64,000 bases of DNA from Candidatus Gastranaerophilales bacterium. Lineage in GTDB: Bacteria; Cyanobacteriota; Vampirovibrionia; Gastranaerophilales; Gastranaerophilaceae. The position numbers and the translations under genes were made by a program. Positions 39,248 to 49,198 of this stretch are shown here, one piece after another. How positions within the stretch are numbered: the first letter of the stretch is position 1; each line of letters opens with the position of its first letter. The stretch lies in assembly GCA_944322845.1 (NCBI GenBank), contig CALUQE010000006.1:1-64000 (forward strand), given 5' to 3'. The notes under the pieces are model-generated. The model was not told the origin of the DNA and ran no database searches. It worked only from the letters and a program-made list of their open reading frames with translations.

Positions 39248-40816
39248 ATGATGAGCAATTTACAATTTCAAAATGACCTCGATCGACTGTTAGCAGTTAT
39301 GCCCCGTAAAGTTGTGGAAAATTTGTCGTATGAAAAATTAGAGGATGTTATTGAAATTGTTCTTGATATCGGAAGAGTTCCGGAAGTCAGACACTCCGGC
39401 GGCCGAATAGATAAATTAAATTGCGAAGTTGTAAATGATGAGGATATCAATTTTGTAACGTCACATCTACAGGAATTCACTCACGACAACCGCTCCGGAA
39501 TCCCCGGAACTTTACACAGAATCAGTGCAATAAGAAACCGCCAGGGAAAAGTCGTCGGGCTTACCTGCCGTATCGGACGTGTTGTGACCGGTACAATTGC
39601 CTGCATAAAAGATATTTGCACTCAGGGTAAAAGTATTTTATTCTTAGGTCCTCCGGGAGTTGGTAAAACTACTAAATTAAGAGAAATTTCAAGGTTAGTA
39701 GCCGATGAACTCGGAAAACGTGTAGTTATCGTAGATACTTCAAATGAAATAGCAGGTGACGGCGATGTCCCGCATCCTGCGGTAGGTTCTGCAAGAAGAA
39801 TGCAGGTTCCGCAGCCTGAGTTTCAAAAAGATATAATGATTGAAGCGGTTGAAAACCACACGCCTGAAGTTATTGTTGTTGATGAAATCGGAACGGAGCC
39901 GGAAGCGCAGGCTGCAAGAACCATTGCAGAGCGCGGTGTTATGCTTATCGCAACTGCTCACGGTAATTGTCTGGAAAGCTTAATTAAAAACCCTACGCTT
40001 TCTGATCTGGTCGGCGGTATTCAGTCGGTAACTCTCGGTGATGATGAAGCCAAAAGAAGGGCTTCTCAGAAAACTGTTCTGGAAAGAGAAAAGCAGCCGA
40101 CTTTTGATATCGTAATAGAAATTCTGGACAGAAATACGCTTGCTGTATATAAAAATACTTCGGAAGCGGTCGATTATATTCTGCGCGGCTGGCCGATAAG
40201 ACCGGAGATTAGAAAAGTTGAACAAAAAGATGTTGATAAGGTTGTTATACCTGAAGTTAGCAAGCCGGAAATCGAAACTCCGCAGGATAATAAGATGAAT
40301 TTCTCTTTCTCACGTCAGAAATACGTCGAGCAGGCTAAACCTCTTAAAAAGATTTACCTTTATGCTGTTTCAAGAACAATTGTTGAAAAACTCATTGAAC
40401 GCTTGAATCTTAATGCAGAAATTATAAGAAATGTAGAAGATGCAGATATTGTAATTGCGCACAAAAACTTTGCAAAGGGCGGGGCAAAAATTTTGAGTAC
40501 CGCAAAAGAGTACAGAGTTCAAATATTTTACGTAAAAACAAACTCAATGGCGCAAATTCAGAAGGTTTTGAAGGATGCATTAGACATCCAGCCGGGGGAT
40601 ATGGAATCACTAACAGGATATACTGATGAGACGGAAAAGGCGCTGGATGAAGCAAAAGCCGGTATAAAGAAGATTCTTGACGGGGCAGAAATGGTTGATT
40701 TGGAGCCTCAAAGTTCTCATATCAGAAAACTTCAGCACGAGCTTGTGGAGCAATACAATTTGCAAAGTACCTCAATCGGCGAAGAGCCAAACAGGCACTT
40801 GAGGATTGAAGGGTAA
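39248..40816 (+). CDS. ycf45: Ycf45-like AAA ATPase with C-terminal R3H domain
   Basis: 522 aa. Residues about 130-300 are a P-loop ATPase related to stage III sporulation protein AA and secretion ATPases. Walker A G-P-P-G-V-G-K-T-T is near 133, Walker B V-I-V-V-D-E-I-G near 202, then a sensor with A-T-A-H-G. The end (about 460-522) is an R3H single-strand nucleic-acid-binding domain (R-K-L-Q-H-E-L-V near 492, R-H-L-R-I at the end). This architecture is known from cyanobacteria and red-algal plastids (Ycf45), which supports the placement of the host. Function is unproven. Two ATGs in tandem start the frame. Stands alone. Confidence 0.85.
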   Translation: MMSNLQFQNDLDRLLAVMPRKVVENLSYEKLEDVIEIVLDIGRVPEVRHSGGRIDKLNCEVVNDEDINFVTSHLQEFTHDNRSGIPGTLHRISAIRNRQGKVVGLTCRIGRVVTGTIACIKDICTQGKSILFLGPPGVGKTTKLREISRLVADELGKRVVIVDTSNEIAGDGDVPHPAVGSARRMQVPQPEFQKDIMIEAVENHTPEVIVVDEIGTEPEAQAARTIAERGVMLIATAHGNCLESLIKNPTLSDLVGGIQSVTLGDDEAKRRASQKTVLEREKQPTFDIVIEILDRNTLAVYKNTSEAVDYILRGWPIRPEIRKVEQKDVDKVVIPEVSKPEIETPQDNKMNFSFSRQKYVEQAKPLKKIYLYAVSRTIVEKLIERLNLNAEIIRNVEDADIVIAHKNFAKGGAKILSTAKEYRVQIFYVKTNSMAQIQKVLKDALDIQPGDMESLTGYTDETEKALDEAKAGIKKILDGAEMVDLEPQSSHIRKLQHELVEQYNLQSTSIGEEPNRHLRIEG

Positions 40817-41055
40817 AAAATATTTTTGTGTATTTGTGATTTTTTAGTGGTGGATTTGTTGAACGAGCTATTTGGAATACTTCCAAGCTCGTAGCCTCAC
40901 TTACCAACTTAAATATATTTCCCCTCCCCCGATTGGATTCTTGATAAAGTTTATTTTTTTTGTTAGTATTTTTATTGAAATTAGGTGTACAAGTATACAC
41001 TTTATGAAAAACAAAATGTCGTTTTTATATAAATAGTACAAGGACTTGGAGAGCA
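40817..41055 (+). promoter_or_regulatory. Regulatory region before the efflux operon
   Basis: 239 bp without a gene of normal size. It holds a stem TTGGAA/TTCCAA flanked by GAGC/GCTC (about 40867-40892), a possible ycf45 terminator without a T run. It also holds a dyad GTGTACAAGTATACAC (40985-41000), a likely operator for a repressor of the efflux genes. A ten-codon frame starting ATG near 41003 ends before the GGAGAG ribosome site; probably not a gene. Confidence 0.45.
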
Positions 41056-42252
41056 ATGAGATATAAGATAATAATATTGTTAGCGATTGTGTTGTCTTTG
41101 ATTTTAGGGCGGATGTTTGTCTCTAATTTAAACAAGACAAAGACAGCTAAACAGCGTGCTCTTGCCAAAACTCCTGCTGTAACTGTGGCAACGGTAGGTA
41201 CAGAAAATGTTCAAAGACAATTTACTGCAACTGCCAGAGTCATGGCAAAATACAGGGTTGAAGTTCTGGCACGTATCAGCGGATATTTGAACAGAAGTTA
41301 TTTCAAAGAAGGTGATTTTGTAAAAGCCGGTCAGCTTTTGTTTGAAATTGAACCGCAGGAATATCAGTACGCTGCAAATAAAGCAAAGGCAGATTTAAAT
41401 AATGCAGAATCTCAATATTCTTATTATGAAAAGCAACTAAAACGCTATCAGGAACTTGTACAACAGGATTATATTGCAAGGTCAGATTATGATAATATTC
41501 TATCTCAAAGAGATGCCTTTAAGGCTCAGGTTGAGAGTGCCAGAAGCGCCTATCGCGATGCGGAACGTAATTTGGGGTATACAAGAGTTAAATCTCCTGT
41601 TGACGGAAGAGTCGGTATGATCTCTGTTACAGAAGGAAACTATGTATCTATGAACAGCGGTCCTTTGACTACGATTAACAGCTCCGATCCAATGTACATA
41701 ACTTTTCCTCTCGAATCTCAGGATTTCGCGGAACTTGTAAGAATTGATAAATCCGCAAACATAAACAGAGATGTGGAATTTATTTTTAGTTCCGGACAAA
41801 AGTATAAGTTTAAAGGTGTTCAGGATTTCCATGATAACCAAATTGATGAAACAACAGGTACGATTACTATGAGGGCAACATTCCCGAATCCTGACGGGGC
41901 ACTTATTCAGGGCGATTTCGGGCGTGTAATTATATATTCAAAATCAAAAGATGATGTACCTGTTGTTCCGCAGACTGCTACAATGGAAAATCAGGAGGGA
42001 CGTTTCGTATACATTCTTGATAAGGATGAACTTCCGAGAATGTCCTATATTAAAACTATGGGTGAAGAAAACGGAATGTGGATAGTATCTTCCGGGGTTA
42101 AAGCCGGTGACAGGATAGTAACTTCCGGCTTGCAAAAGGTTGTTCCGGGAAGCCCGGTAAGAATTGTTCAGACGGCAGTACAGGATAAGGCACCTGAAAA
42201 GAAAATCGGCTTATTTACAAAAATTAAAAATAAAATCACAAATAAAAAATAG
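41056..42252 (+). CDS. RND efflux periplasmic adaptor (AcrA/HlyD family)
   Basis: 398 aa membrane-fusion protein that links the inner-membrane RND pump to TolC. An N-terminal anchor or signal covers residues 5-25. Next come the lipoyl half-motifs (V-L-A-R-I-S-G-Y-L and V-K-S-P-V-D-G-R-V-G), a coiled-coil hairpin at about 105-170, and the beta-barrel and membrane-proximal domains (T-G-T-I-T-M-R-A-T-F-P-N-P). The C-terminal 20 residues are lysine-rich. First gene of a three-gene efflux operon, ten bases before the pump gene, preceded by a dyad operator candidate. Confidence 0.92.
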   Translation: MRYKIIILLAIVLSLILGRMFVSNLNKTKTAKQRALAKTPAVTVATVGTENVQRQFTATARVMAKYRVEVLARISGYLNRSYFKEGDFVKAGQLLFEIEPQEYQYAANKAKADLNNAESQYSYYEKQLKRYQELVQQDYIARSDYDNILSQRDAFKAQVESARSAYRDAERNLGYTRVKSPVDGRVGMISVTEGNYVSMNSGPLTTINSSDPMYITFPLESQDFAELVRIDKSANINRDVEFIFSSGQKYKFKGVQDFHDNQIDETTGTITMRATFPNPDGALIQGDFGRVIIYSKSKDDVPVVPQTATMENQEGRFVYILDKDELPRMSYIKTMGEENGMWIVSSGVKAGDRIVTSGLQKVVPGSPVRIVQTAVQDKAPEKKIGLFTKIKNKITNKK

Positions 42253-42262
42253 GAAAATATAA

Positions 42263-45200
42263 ATGGCAGGCAATTTATTCATAAAACGTCCAAAACTTGC
42301 GATAGTAATATCACTGGCAATTATTCTTGCCGGTTTGATTTCGCTTACGACTCTTCCTCTGGAGGAGTATCCTTCAATCACACCGCCGCAGGTTGTTGTA
42401 ACGGCGACATACAGCGGCGCGAGCTCTGACGTTATAACTTCAACAATTGCTGCGCCGGTCGAACTTCAATTGAACGGTATTGAAGATATGCTGTATATGT
42501 ACTCGGAATCTAAAAACGGATCTTATAAGCTTACGCTGTTTTTTGAAGTTGGATCTGATCCGGATATGGATTTGGTTAACGTACAAAACCAGCTACAGCT
42601 GGTTACGCCGAGATTACCGGAAGAGGTGCGGAGATACGGTTTATCGGTAAGGAAATCAACCGGCGGTGCGGGCTGTCTTTTGATGTCTTTATCATCACCT
42701 AACGGTACTTATAATTCATTATTCCTTGCAAACTATGCTACAATGTTTATTAAAGACGAGCTTGCACGTATTAAGGGCTGCGGCAGCGTTTCAATATTTG
42801 GTGCGGGCGATTATTCAATGAGAATATGGCTTAAACCTGATAAAATGGCAAGTTTAGGTGTGTCAACAACAGATATTAATAATGCCGTTACCGCACAGAA
42901 TATTCAATCGCCAGCAGGTAATATCGGTGTTGAACCTATGGATGATCCGCAGGTCTTGAAATTTACTTTGAGAACAAAAGGACGTTTAAAAACGGTAGAA
43001 GAGTTTGAGAATATTGTTGTTAAGGCAAATGTCGATGGCTCAAATGTTAAAATTAAAGATGTCGCAAGGGTTGAACTCGGTGCTGAAAGCTATACATCTT
43101 CTGTAACAATTGCAGATAAGAGCGCTGCAATGATTTCTATTGCTCAATTACCGGAAGCAAATACGATTGATTTAGTCAACCGTGTCGAGAAGAAAATGAA
43201 AGAATTGAGTAAGAAATTTCCTAACGATATTGAGTATCATGTTCAATATGATATTACTGAATTCGTACGTGAATCTATCCATGAGGTTATCAGCGCAATT
43301 GTTCTTGCCATTATTCTGGTTAGTGCGGTAACTTATTTATTCTTAGGAACCGCAAGAGCGGCATTTATTCCGTTCTGTGCAATACCTGTTTCGTTAATAG
43401 GTGTATTTATATTTATGGCGCTGATGGGATTTTCTATAAACCTGTTAATTCTTTTTGGGTTGGTTCTGGCTGTAGGTCTGGTTGTAGATGATGCTATTGT
43501 TGTACTTGAAAATACACAAAGGCATATTCAGGAGGGAAAATCTCCTAAAGATGCAACTGAAATTACAATGGAAGAGGTATTTGGTGCAGTTGTCGCAACT
43601 TCTCTTGTACTGATGGCCGTATTTGTCCCGGTATCGTTTATGACAGGTATTACAGGGCAGATGTACAGACAATTTGCTGTATGTATTGCAACTTCTATCG
43701 GCTTATCAACAATTGTTGCGCTTACTCTTTCTCCGGCTCTTTGCTCAATTATTTTGAAATCCGGTGATGAAAAAACTGATTTTGAATTTATTCAGAAATT
43801 TGAAGATTGGTTTAATGGAGTAAGAGAAAAATATTTAAATGTAGTTAGTTACTTTGTGCACGCTCCTAAAAAAACTTTGCTGGTACTGGCCGGTGTGGTT
43901 GTATTTATCGGTGCAATGTTTGTAATTACTCCTACAGGATTTTTGCCGGACGAAGATAGAGGAGCATTATTTGTTCAGGTGCAATTACCTGATGGTGCAA
44001 CTCTTACGAGAACTGCCGATGTCGTCAGAAATTTGGCGGACGAGCTTACGCAGATTCCGGGAGTAGTTTCTGTCATGCAGGTAAACGGTTTTTCAGGTGA
44101 AAATACGGCATTTGTTGTTGTACGATTAGAGCCTTGGTCAAAGAGAAAATCTGCAAAACTTTCTATTGATAATATTATTAAGCAGGCAAATGCAATAACC
44201 TCCAAGTATACGGAAGCAAATACTTTCGTTACCCAGCCTCCTGCAATAAGCGGTATGGGTATGTTTGGCGGTTTTGAATACCAGTTACTTGATAAAGGTG
44301 ACAGATCACCGGAAGAGTTATATAAAGAAGCTCTCGCTTTTATGCAGGAAGCGAGACAAAATCCTGCGTTCTCAAGCTTATATACGTCATATACGGCATC
44401 GCTTCCTCAGGTTGTAGTTACCGTCCAAGACGAAAAAGCCATGGCGCAGGGGGTCTCAATTTCAGAAATCTATTCGACTCTTGCTGCGCAATTCGGTGCA
44501 ACTTATATTAATGACTTTAACAAATACGGAAGAGTTTATCGTGTTTATATGCAGGCAGATGCGCCATACAGATCCGTAATGGGAGATTTAAGTAAAGTCT
44601 ATGTTAAAAATAATCAGGGAAAAATGGTTCCTATAAGCTCTGTAATAAAAACAGAAAATGTTGTAGGGCCTTACCTTCTGAACCGATTTAATATGTATCC
44701 TTCAATTGTAATCAACGGTAATGCCGCCACAGGTGTAAGTTCCGGTGATGCAATGAAAGCTATGGGCGAATTGTCAGATAAAATCTTACCTAAAGACATG
44801 GATTACGCATGGTCAGGTACGTCTTTGCAAGAACAGATGTCCTCTGGTCAAATCGGACCTATCTTAGCAATGGCTTTAACCTTTGTTTACCTGTTCCTTG
44901 TAGCACTTTATGAAAGCTGGACGCTTCCGGTTGCAGTGCTTTTGATTTCTCCGGTGGCTTTATTAGGTGCATTATTCTTCCAGTATGTTTCGGGACTTTC
45001 ACTGGATATTTATGCACAGGTAGGTCTGGTTATGTTAATCGGTTTGAGTACAAAACAGGCTATTTTGATTGTAGAATTTGCAAAAGATGCTATGGAAAAA
45101 GATGGTTTGAATTATATAGATGCTGCTCTTCAAGCTGCAAGACTGCGTTTTAGAGCAGTAATGATGACAAATATTGCGTTTATTCTCGGTCTGCTTCCGC

Positions 45201-45379
45201 TTGTGTTTGCAAAAGGTGCCGGTGCGGGAAGCCGTCATTCAATAGGTGTTTCTGTTTTCGGCGGTATGCTTGCGGTTGCATTCTTAGGAAGTATTCTTGT
45301 TCCGGCATTTTTTGTACTTACAAACCTCATGAAACAAAACTTCTATAGCTTTGTTCAGAATATAAGGAGAAAGAAATGA
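42263..45379 (+). CDS. RND multidrug efflux permease (AcrB/HAE1 family)
   Basis: 1038 aa, normal for a homotrimeric AcrB-type proton antiporter. Twelve membrane helices surround two large periplasmic loops. The proton-relay aspartate pair is seen in [13 protein letters not shown] within helix 4 (about residue 408). [11 protein letters not shown] follows helix 1, as in family members. It exports drugs, bile salts or dyes together with the adaptor upstream and the TolC protein whose gene overlaps its stop codon (ATGA). Substrate unknown; bile resistance would fit a gut host. Confidence 0.95.
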   Translation: MAGNLFIKRPKLAIVISLAIILAGLISLTTLPLEEYPSITPPQVVVTATYSGASSDVITSTIAAPVELQLNGIEDMLYMYSESKNGSYKLTLFFEVGSDPDMDLVNVQNQLQLVTPRLPEEVRRYGLSVRKSTGGAGCLLMSLSSPNGTYNSLFLANYATMFIKDELARIKGCGSVSIFGAGDYSMRIWLKPDKMASLGVSTTDINNAVTAQNIQSPAGNIGVEPMDDPQVLKFTLRTKGRLKTVEEFENIVVKANVDGSNVKIKDVARVELGAESYTSSVTIADKSAAMISIAQLPEANTIDLVNRVEKKMKELSKKFPNDIEYHVQYDITEFVRESIHEVISAIVLAIILVSAVTYLFLGTARAAFIPFCAIPVSLIGVFIFMALMGFSINLLILFGLVLAVGLVVDDAIVVLENTQRHIQEGKSPKDATEITMEEVFGAVVATSLVLMAVFVPVSFMTGITGQMYRQFAVCIATSIGLSTIVALTLSPALCSIILKSGDEKTDFEFIQKFEDWFNGVREKYLNVVSYFVHAPKKTLLVLAGVVVFIGAMFVITPTGFLPDEDRGALFVQVQLPDGATLTRTADVVRNLADELTQIPGVVSVMQVNGFSGENTAFVVVRLEPWSKRKSAKLSIDNIIKQANAITSKYTEANTFVTQPPAISGMGMFGGFEYQLLDKGDRSPEELYKEALAFMQEARQNPAFSSLYTSYTASLPQVVVTVQDEKAMAQGVSISEIYSTLAAQFGATYINDFNKYGRVYRVYMQADAPYRSVMGDLSKVYVKNNQGKMVPISSVIKTENVVGPYLLNRFNMYPSIVINGNAATGVSSGDAMKAMGELSDKILPKDMDYAWSGTSLQEQMSSGQIGPILAMALTFVYLFLVALYESWTLPVAVLLISPVALLGALFFQYVSGLSLDIYAQVGLVMLIGLSTKQAILIVEFAKDAMEKDGLNYIDAALQAARLRFRAVMMTNIAFILGLLPLVFAKGAGAGSRHSIGVSVFGGMLAVAFLGSILVPAFFVLTNLMKQNFYSFVQNIRRKK

Positions 45380-46845
45380 TAAGACTATTAGCAGCTTTCA
45401 TAATCTCCTTTATGTTCTTGTTCCAGCCGGCATGTAGTGCTGCATTGTGGCATAAAGACAGCAAATTGGGAAATGAAATAAAACAAGATGAATATCCTGA
45501 CAGTAAAGATGTAGAGCCGCGAAAGACAGATGCTGAAGATACACTTGTAATTCAGGGCGGAGTAGAAACGAGTATTGATATAACTTTAGAAGAATGTTTA
45601 AAATATGCACTCGGAAATAATCCGCGGATTCAGGCTGCTATGCAGGATGTTTTTGCCTCAGACGCAAGAATCAGGCAAACCTGGGCTTCATACTTTCCGC
45701 AATTTGGCTGGCAGACAGGGTATACCAAAATTAAACAACTCCAGTTGTCAGATGCTTTGGGTAGAAATTTGGTATTCAATTACTGGGTTTTAGGTCAAAT
45801 AAGCGCCTCTCAGATGCTTTATGACTTCGGAGTAACTCAAAATCAGGTTACTATAAGAAAGTTAGATAATCAAGGGTACAAAATTACTCTTACAAGTACG
45901 GTAAATGATGTTATTTGTCAGGTGAAAACTGCGTATTATAATTTACAATATGCAATTGAGGCAAAAAAAGTTGCAGAGGATTCCGTTGCAAGATATGCGG
46001 CGTTTTACGATCAGGCAAAAGCTTTTTATAAAGCGGGAACAAAACCGAAGGTTGATGTAACAATTGCAGAGGTTAATCTTAGTAATGCAAAATTGACTCT
46101 TATTCAGGCAGAAAACGGGGTTGATGTTGCAATGGCTAAGTTGAATAATACAATGGGGCTTCCTTATACAAATAAATATAAAGTTGCGGAAGGTTTGAGA
46201 TATGACCCTTGTGACATTACGCTCGAAAAAGCAATACAGGTCGCAAGAGAATCAAGACCGGAGTTTTTGCTTGCAGATGTCAGAGTCGAAGAGGCAAGAC
46301 AAAATGTAAAACTTGTTAAAAAATCGTATTTTCCGCAATTGACAATAGAAGGGCAATATCAAATCGGTGGTAAGCATCCGACTTCAAATTACGGTTATAA
46401 TTACGGCGGATATTTAAATTTCCCTACAATTAACGGTATGCTTATTAAGAATGAAATAAAAGAAGCAAAAGCGCTTTATTCAAAGGAACAATCAAATGCT
46501 ATTAATACAAAAAATAATATATACTATGAAGTTCAGGAATCATATTATTCTTTAACCGAAAAGAAAAATAAAATACCTGTAGCTACTCTTGGTTTAAAAC
46601 AGGCAAAAGAAAATTATGAGCTTTCTTTTGGTAGATACAAGGTTGGCGTAGGAGATCCAATTGAATTAAAAGATGCACAGGTTCAATACCAAAATGCAAT
46701 GCTTACATATTACCAGACAATGTATGATTATAATACGGCAAAGGCAACTTTGGAAAAAAATATCGGCAGAAATATTGCAAACGGTGAAGTTGAATTAAAA
46801 CAGGATAACTGTAAAGGCAAGAAGAAGTCCAGAAAGCACTCTTAA
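45376..46845 (+). CDS. TolC-family outer-membrane efflux protein
   Basis: 489 aa. The signal peptide covers residues 1-23. Two repeats of the outer-membrane efflux family follow ([18 protein letters not shown] near 75; long helices with [10 protein letters not shown] and [18 protein letters not shown] near 416). It is the exit channel of the RND pump encoded upstream. The C-terminus is lysine-rich. Its start overlaps the permease stop by four bases. Confidence 0.92.
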   Translation: MIRLLAAFIISFMFLFQPACSAALWHKDSKLGNEIKQDEYPDSKDVEPRKTDAEDTLVIQGGVETSIDITLEECLKYALGNNPRIQAAMQDVFASDARIRQTWASYFPQFGWQTGYTKIKQLQLSDALGRNLVFNYWVLGQISASQMLYDFGVTQNQVTIRKLDNQGYKITLTSTVNDVICQVKTAYYNLQYAIEAKKVAEDSVARYAAFYDQAKAFYKAGTKPKVDVTIAEVNLSNAKLTLIQAENGVDVAMAKLNNTMGLPYTNKYKVAEGLRYDPCDITLEKAIQVARESRPEFLLADVRVEEARQNVKLVKKSYFPQLTIEGQYQIGGKHPTSNYGYNYGGYLNFPTINGMLIKNEIKEAKALYSKEQSNAINTKNNIYYEVQESYYSLTEKKNKIPVATLGLKQAKENYELSFGRYKVGVGDPIELKDAQVQYQNAMLTYYQTMYDYNTAKATLEKNIGRNIANGEVELKQDNCKGKKKSRKHS

Positions 46846-46858
46846 TATATATAGTGTA

Positions 46859-46887
46859 TTGTATCTTATTTGAATATGTTATATAAT
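46859..46887 (+). promoter_or_regulatory. Promoter of the 82-aa protein gene
   Basis: TTGTAT at 46859-46864, 17 bp and TATAAT at 46882-46887. The -35 is the same unusual TTGTAT used before the split flagellin and gshB. Confidence 0.65.
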
Positions 46888-46914
46888 CAATAAATAAAAA
46901 TAGGAGAAAGAAGT

Positions 46915-47163
46915 ATGTTGCCAATTATAACCGAGGATATATCATCAGAAGTCTTTTCAGAGGCATTTCAGGATGTACAGAACTGGCGAAAGAATATGGT
47001 GAAATATTTAAAAGAAGAAAATCCTGAAGTAAACAGTGCTATTCTGGAAGTAGCAAAGCATGATGAAAGCATAGACTTGAAAGCAGTAGCTCTCGGTGCT
47101 TATCTTTCATACAGGTTATTGGAATTGGCTAATGAAAGTGAAGGCTCTTCTATCGAAGAGTAA
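46915..47163 (+). CDS. Small cytosolic protein of unknown function
   Basis: 82 aa, acidic, predicted all-helical (S-E-V-F-S-E-A-F-Q-D-V-Q-N-W, then L-K-A-V-A-L-G-A-Y-L-S-Y-R-L-L-E-L-A). A good promoter, an AGGAGAAAG ribosome site and a terminator frame it, so it is a single-gene unit and probably well expressed. No recognised family. Confidence 0.65.
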   Translation: MLPIITEDISSEVFSEAFQDVQNWRKNMVKYLKEENPEVNSAILEVAKHDESIDLKAVALGAYLSYRLLELANESEGSSIEE

Positions 47164-47251
47164 TGTTTGAAATATAGTATGAAAAAGATTTATCAATGTA
47201 AAGGTTTGGTAAGTTTTTTGTGCTCTGAGAGCAAAGAAAGACTTATTTTTT

Positions 47252-47280
47252 AAAAGAGCACCCTGCGGGGTGCTCTTTTT
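47252..47280 (+). terminator. Rho-independent terminator after the 82-aa protein gene
   Basis: AAAAGAGCACCC and GGGTGCTCTTTT around a four-base loop with a trailing T run. Confidence 0.9.
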
Positions 47281-47360
47281 CTATGCAAATAATTAGTTAA
47301 TTGGTTAATTTACATAAAATATCTTTATACGAATAATTAAGTAAGATAGGAGGAAAAGTG

Positions 47361-47690
47361 ATGAATGTTATTGTTAGGTGGCTTATATACGCTTTGTTGA
47401 TAATCTTTGTGTCCTGGATAATACCGGGAATAGAGGTCGATAATTTTCTCAGTGCAATGTTTGTTTGTATAATATTAGCACTGGTTAATGCTTTTATAAA
47501 ACCTCTTTTGCAGATAATAACACTGCCTGTTACGATTCTGACTATGGGCTTATTTACTCTGGTAATAAATGCATTAATGTTCATGCTTGCGGGCTGGATT
47601 ACTCCGGGGTTTGAGGTAGAAGGCTTCTTGAGTGCTTTTCTGGGCTCGCTTCTTCTCTCGCTGTTCTCGATTGGGGTAAACAGAATATAA
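47361..47690 (+). CDS. YvlD/holin-4 superfamily membrane protein
   Basis: 109 aa with four hydrophobic segments (about 3-22, 30-50, 52-78, 85-105). The repeated I-P-G-I-E-V and T-P-G-F-E-V before segments, and N-A-x-I-K-P-L, are typical of the YvlD (phage holin family 4) group found in chromosomes of many bacteria. Not evidence of a prophage. AGGAGG precedes the ATG at 47361; an in-frame GTG sits one codon upstream. Function unknown, possibly envelope stress. Confidence 0.78.
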   Translation: MNVIVRWLIYALLIIFVSWIIPGIEVDNFLSAMFVCIILALVNAFIKPLLQIITLPVTILTMGLFTLVINALMFMLAGWITPGFEVEGFLSAFLGSLLLSLFSIGVNRI

Positions 47691-47695
47691 ATTTC

Positions 47696-47724
47696 TTGAC
47701 AAGAAATTGGGATTATAATATTAT
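47696..47724 (+). promoter_or_regulatory. Consensus promoter of the microprotein unit
   Basis: TTGACA at 47696-47701, 17 bp and TATTAT at 47719-47724, the best -35 in the window. Confidence 0.75.
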
Positions 47725-47744
47725 TTTTCCAAAAGGACTAATAT

Positions 47745-47831
47745 ATGCAATTTAACACAACAATGATGATGTATATGATGATGCAAAGCCTCGTGGAAGG
47801 TGGTTTTTGTTGTGCTAATCGAATGTGTTAA
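47745..47831 (+). CDS. Met/Cys-rich 28-residue microprotein (or small RNA)
   Basis: A frame of 28 codons, starting at ATG 47745 with AAGGA eight bases upstream and ending TAA. Eight of 28 residues are Met (two M-M-M runs around a Tyr) and three are Cys (C-C near the end and a final M-C). It has its own consensus promoter and terminator, giving an RNA of about 155 nt. The composition suggests metal (copper or silver) binding or membrane insertion, but a regulatory small RNA with a chance frame is also possible. Confidence 0.5.
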   Translation: MQFNTTMMMYMMMQSLVEGGFCCANRMC

Positions 47832-47854
47832 ATGAGTTTAGACAATAAGTTTTG

Positions 47855-47883
47855 AAAGCCGCCTTTTATGAGGCGGCTTTTTT
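47855..47883 (+). terminator. Rho-independent terminator of the microprotein unit
   Basis: AAAGCCGCCT (47855-47864) and AGGCGGCTTT (47871-47880) with a T run to 47883. Confidence 0.9.
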
Positions 47884-47917
47884 AGTTTGGTATTTTTGTT
47901 GAAAGGGAAAAAATAAA

Positions 47918-49177
47918 ATGATAACAGCGTTAAACGGTTATGACAGAAACAGGCAGAATAATTTCAAAGGAATTACTATTCCTGCAAGCTCAAGAGTTTT
48001 AGACGGATTTATTAAATCACAAGAAAATCTTTCTTCTACAAGATTTATTCAGGATACTACGACTAATTGGCTTCCAAAAGCTGCGTTATCAAGAAGTAAA
48101 GCAGATTTTTGGGAATTTTCTCTTCTTGAATTTGCAGAATCAGGGTTGTTTTATTTTGCGGCTCCGGTTTTGGGTGAACACTTATACAGAAAAGGGCTTT
48201 TTAAGTCAATACAGCCAAAAAATTTAAAGGATACTGTTCTGGAGAACCTTCCCAGAAGTACTGCAGAAATCAAGAATTCTGCACTTGATGCAGCTGCAAA
48301 AAAACGTCTTGTATCAACAAAAGCAGGAATTGTGCTGGCTTGTCTTGCAGTGCCGGTAGCGGAGTATGCTCTTAGTTTTGCTAAGAATTTATTTACTCTT
48401 AAGGTTTTTCATTTAAGCGATTTTAATAACGTTGCAAATTTGAATAAAGAGAAAAAAGAGGATTTAAATCAGCAAAATAAAGTGGAAACACACTCTAAAA
48501 AAGAACTGAAAAAAGCCGGTATTTTATCTGCAGCAGGCTTAGGGGCAGGTATGCTTCTTGCAGCAAAAGGGCATAAGTCTGAAGCAGCCTTGAAGTTCTC
48601 AGAGGTGCTGCTAGAGCCGGGAGAATATATTTCAAAAGGGCTTCATAAAGCCGGAGTGAATTCAAAAAAAACTGATAATTTCTTGAAGGAATACATGAAG
48701 CTTGATTTTGACAATCAGAATGGTAAATTGGCATTAAGTAAGGGGCAGCTGGCACTAACATGTATAACAGGCTTGTTTGGTTATTCGGAAGCTGCAAAAG
48801 ACCGGGGAAAATTGGATTTCTATGAGGTATGGACGCGTGTTCCGCTGGTTGTGCTTTATACAATATTTGGTTCGGCGCTTTTTGATGCAGGCTTTAAAAA
48901 ACTTCTATTAAAAACCGGAAAATATCCTGAACTTATCAAAAAAAGCAAGGATGGTTCTATTAATGTTCCTACCAGAAATGAACTGCCTGAAATTGCTAAA
49001 AACTTGGCTCTCAGAAACAAAACATCTCCGGAAGCCGAATTGAAAACATTAATAAAACAAAAATCTGTAATTACAGGTGTGCCGTACTTATTCAGCTTGT
49101 TAGCTATGGGCTTTTCTTTGTCGGCAATTACAAGACTCTGGACAAAATACCGGTATAACCATCAGCAGGATAAATAA
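47918..49177 (+). CDS. Large helical membrane protein of unknown function
   Basis: 419 aa. The N-terminus is polar with the short motif N-N-F-K-G-I (residues 14-19), like the N-F-N-G of the protein encoded at 12564. Hydrophobic segments lie near residues 130-150, 195-212, 276-292, 307-325 and 390-407; between them are lysine-rich helical stretches. No signal peptide and no recognised family. It follows the microprotein unit, with GAAAGGG as ribosome site, and is followed by a leaderless TolC-like gene. Probably a lineage-specific envelope protein. Confidence 0.6.
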   Translation: MITALNGYDRNRQNNFKGITIPASSRVLDGFIKSQENLSSTRFIQDTTTNWLPKAALSRSKADFWEFSLLEFAESGLFYFAAPVLGEHLYRKGLFKSIQPKNLKDTVLENLPRSTAEIKNSALDAAAKKRLVSTKAGIVLACLAVPVAEYALSFAKNLFTLKVFHLSDFNNVANLNKEKKEDLNQQNKVETHSKKELKKAGILSAAGLGAGMLLAAKGHKSEAALKFSEVLLEPGEYISKGLHKAGVNSKKTDNFLKEYMKLDFDNQNGKLALSKGQLALTCITGLFGYSEAAKDRGKLDFYEVWTRVPLVVLYTIFGSALFDAGFKKLLLKTGKYPELIKKSKDGSINVPTRNELPEIAKNLALRNKTSPEAELKTLIKQKSVITGVPYLFSLLAMGFSLSAITRLWTKYRYNHQQDK

Positions 49178-49182
49178 TTTTT

Positions 49183-49191
49183 TGGTATAAT
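49183..49191 (+). promoter_or_regulatory. Extended -10 promoter abutting the second TolC-like gene
   Basis: TGG-TATAAT with the hexamer at 49186-49191; the ATG follows after exactly seven bases and no Shine-Dalgarno is present. Confidence 0.6.
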
Positions 49192-49198
49192 TTGTATT

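Noticed and set aside
41003..41035. Ten-codon leader peptide before the efflux adaptor
   Set aside because: Too short, no ribosome site, and no regulatory codon pattern.
47361..47690. Prophage holin
   Set aside because: It belongs to the YvlD-type chromosomal group and has no lysis or phage genes around it.
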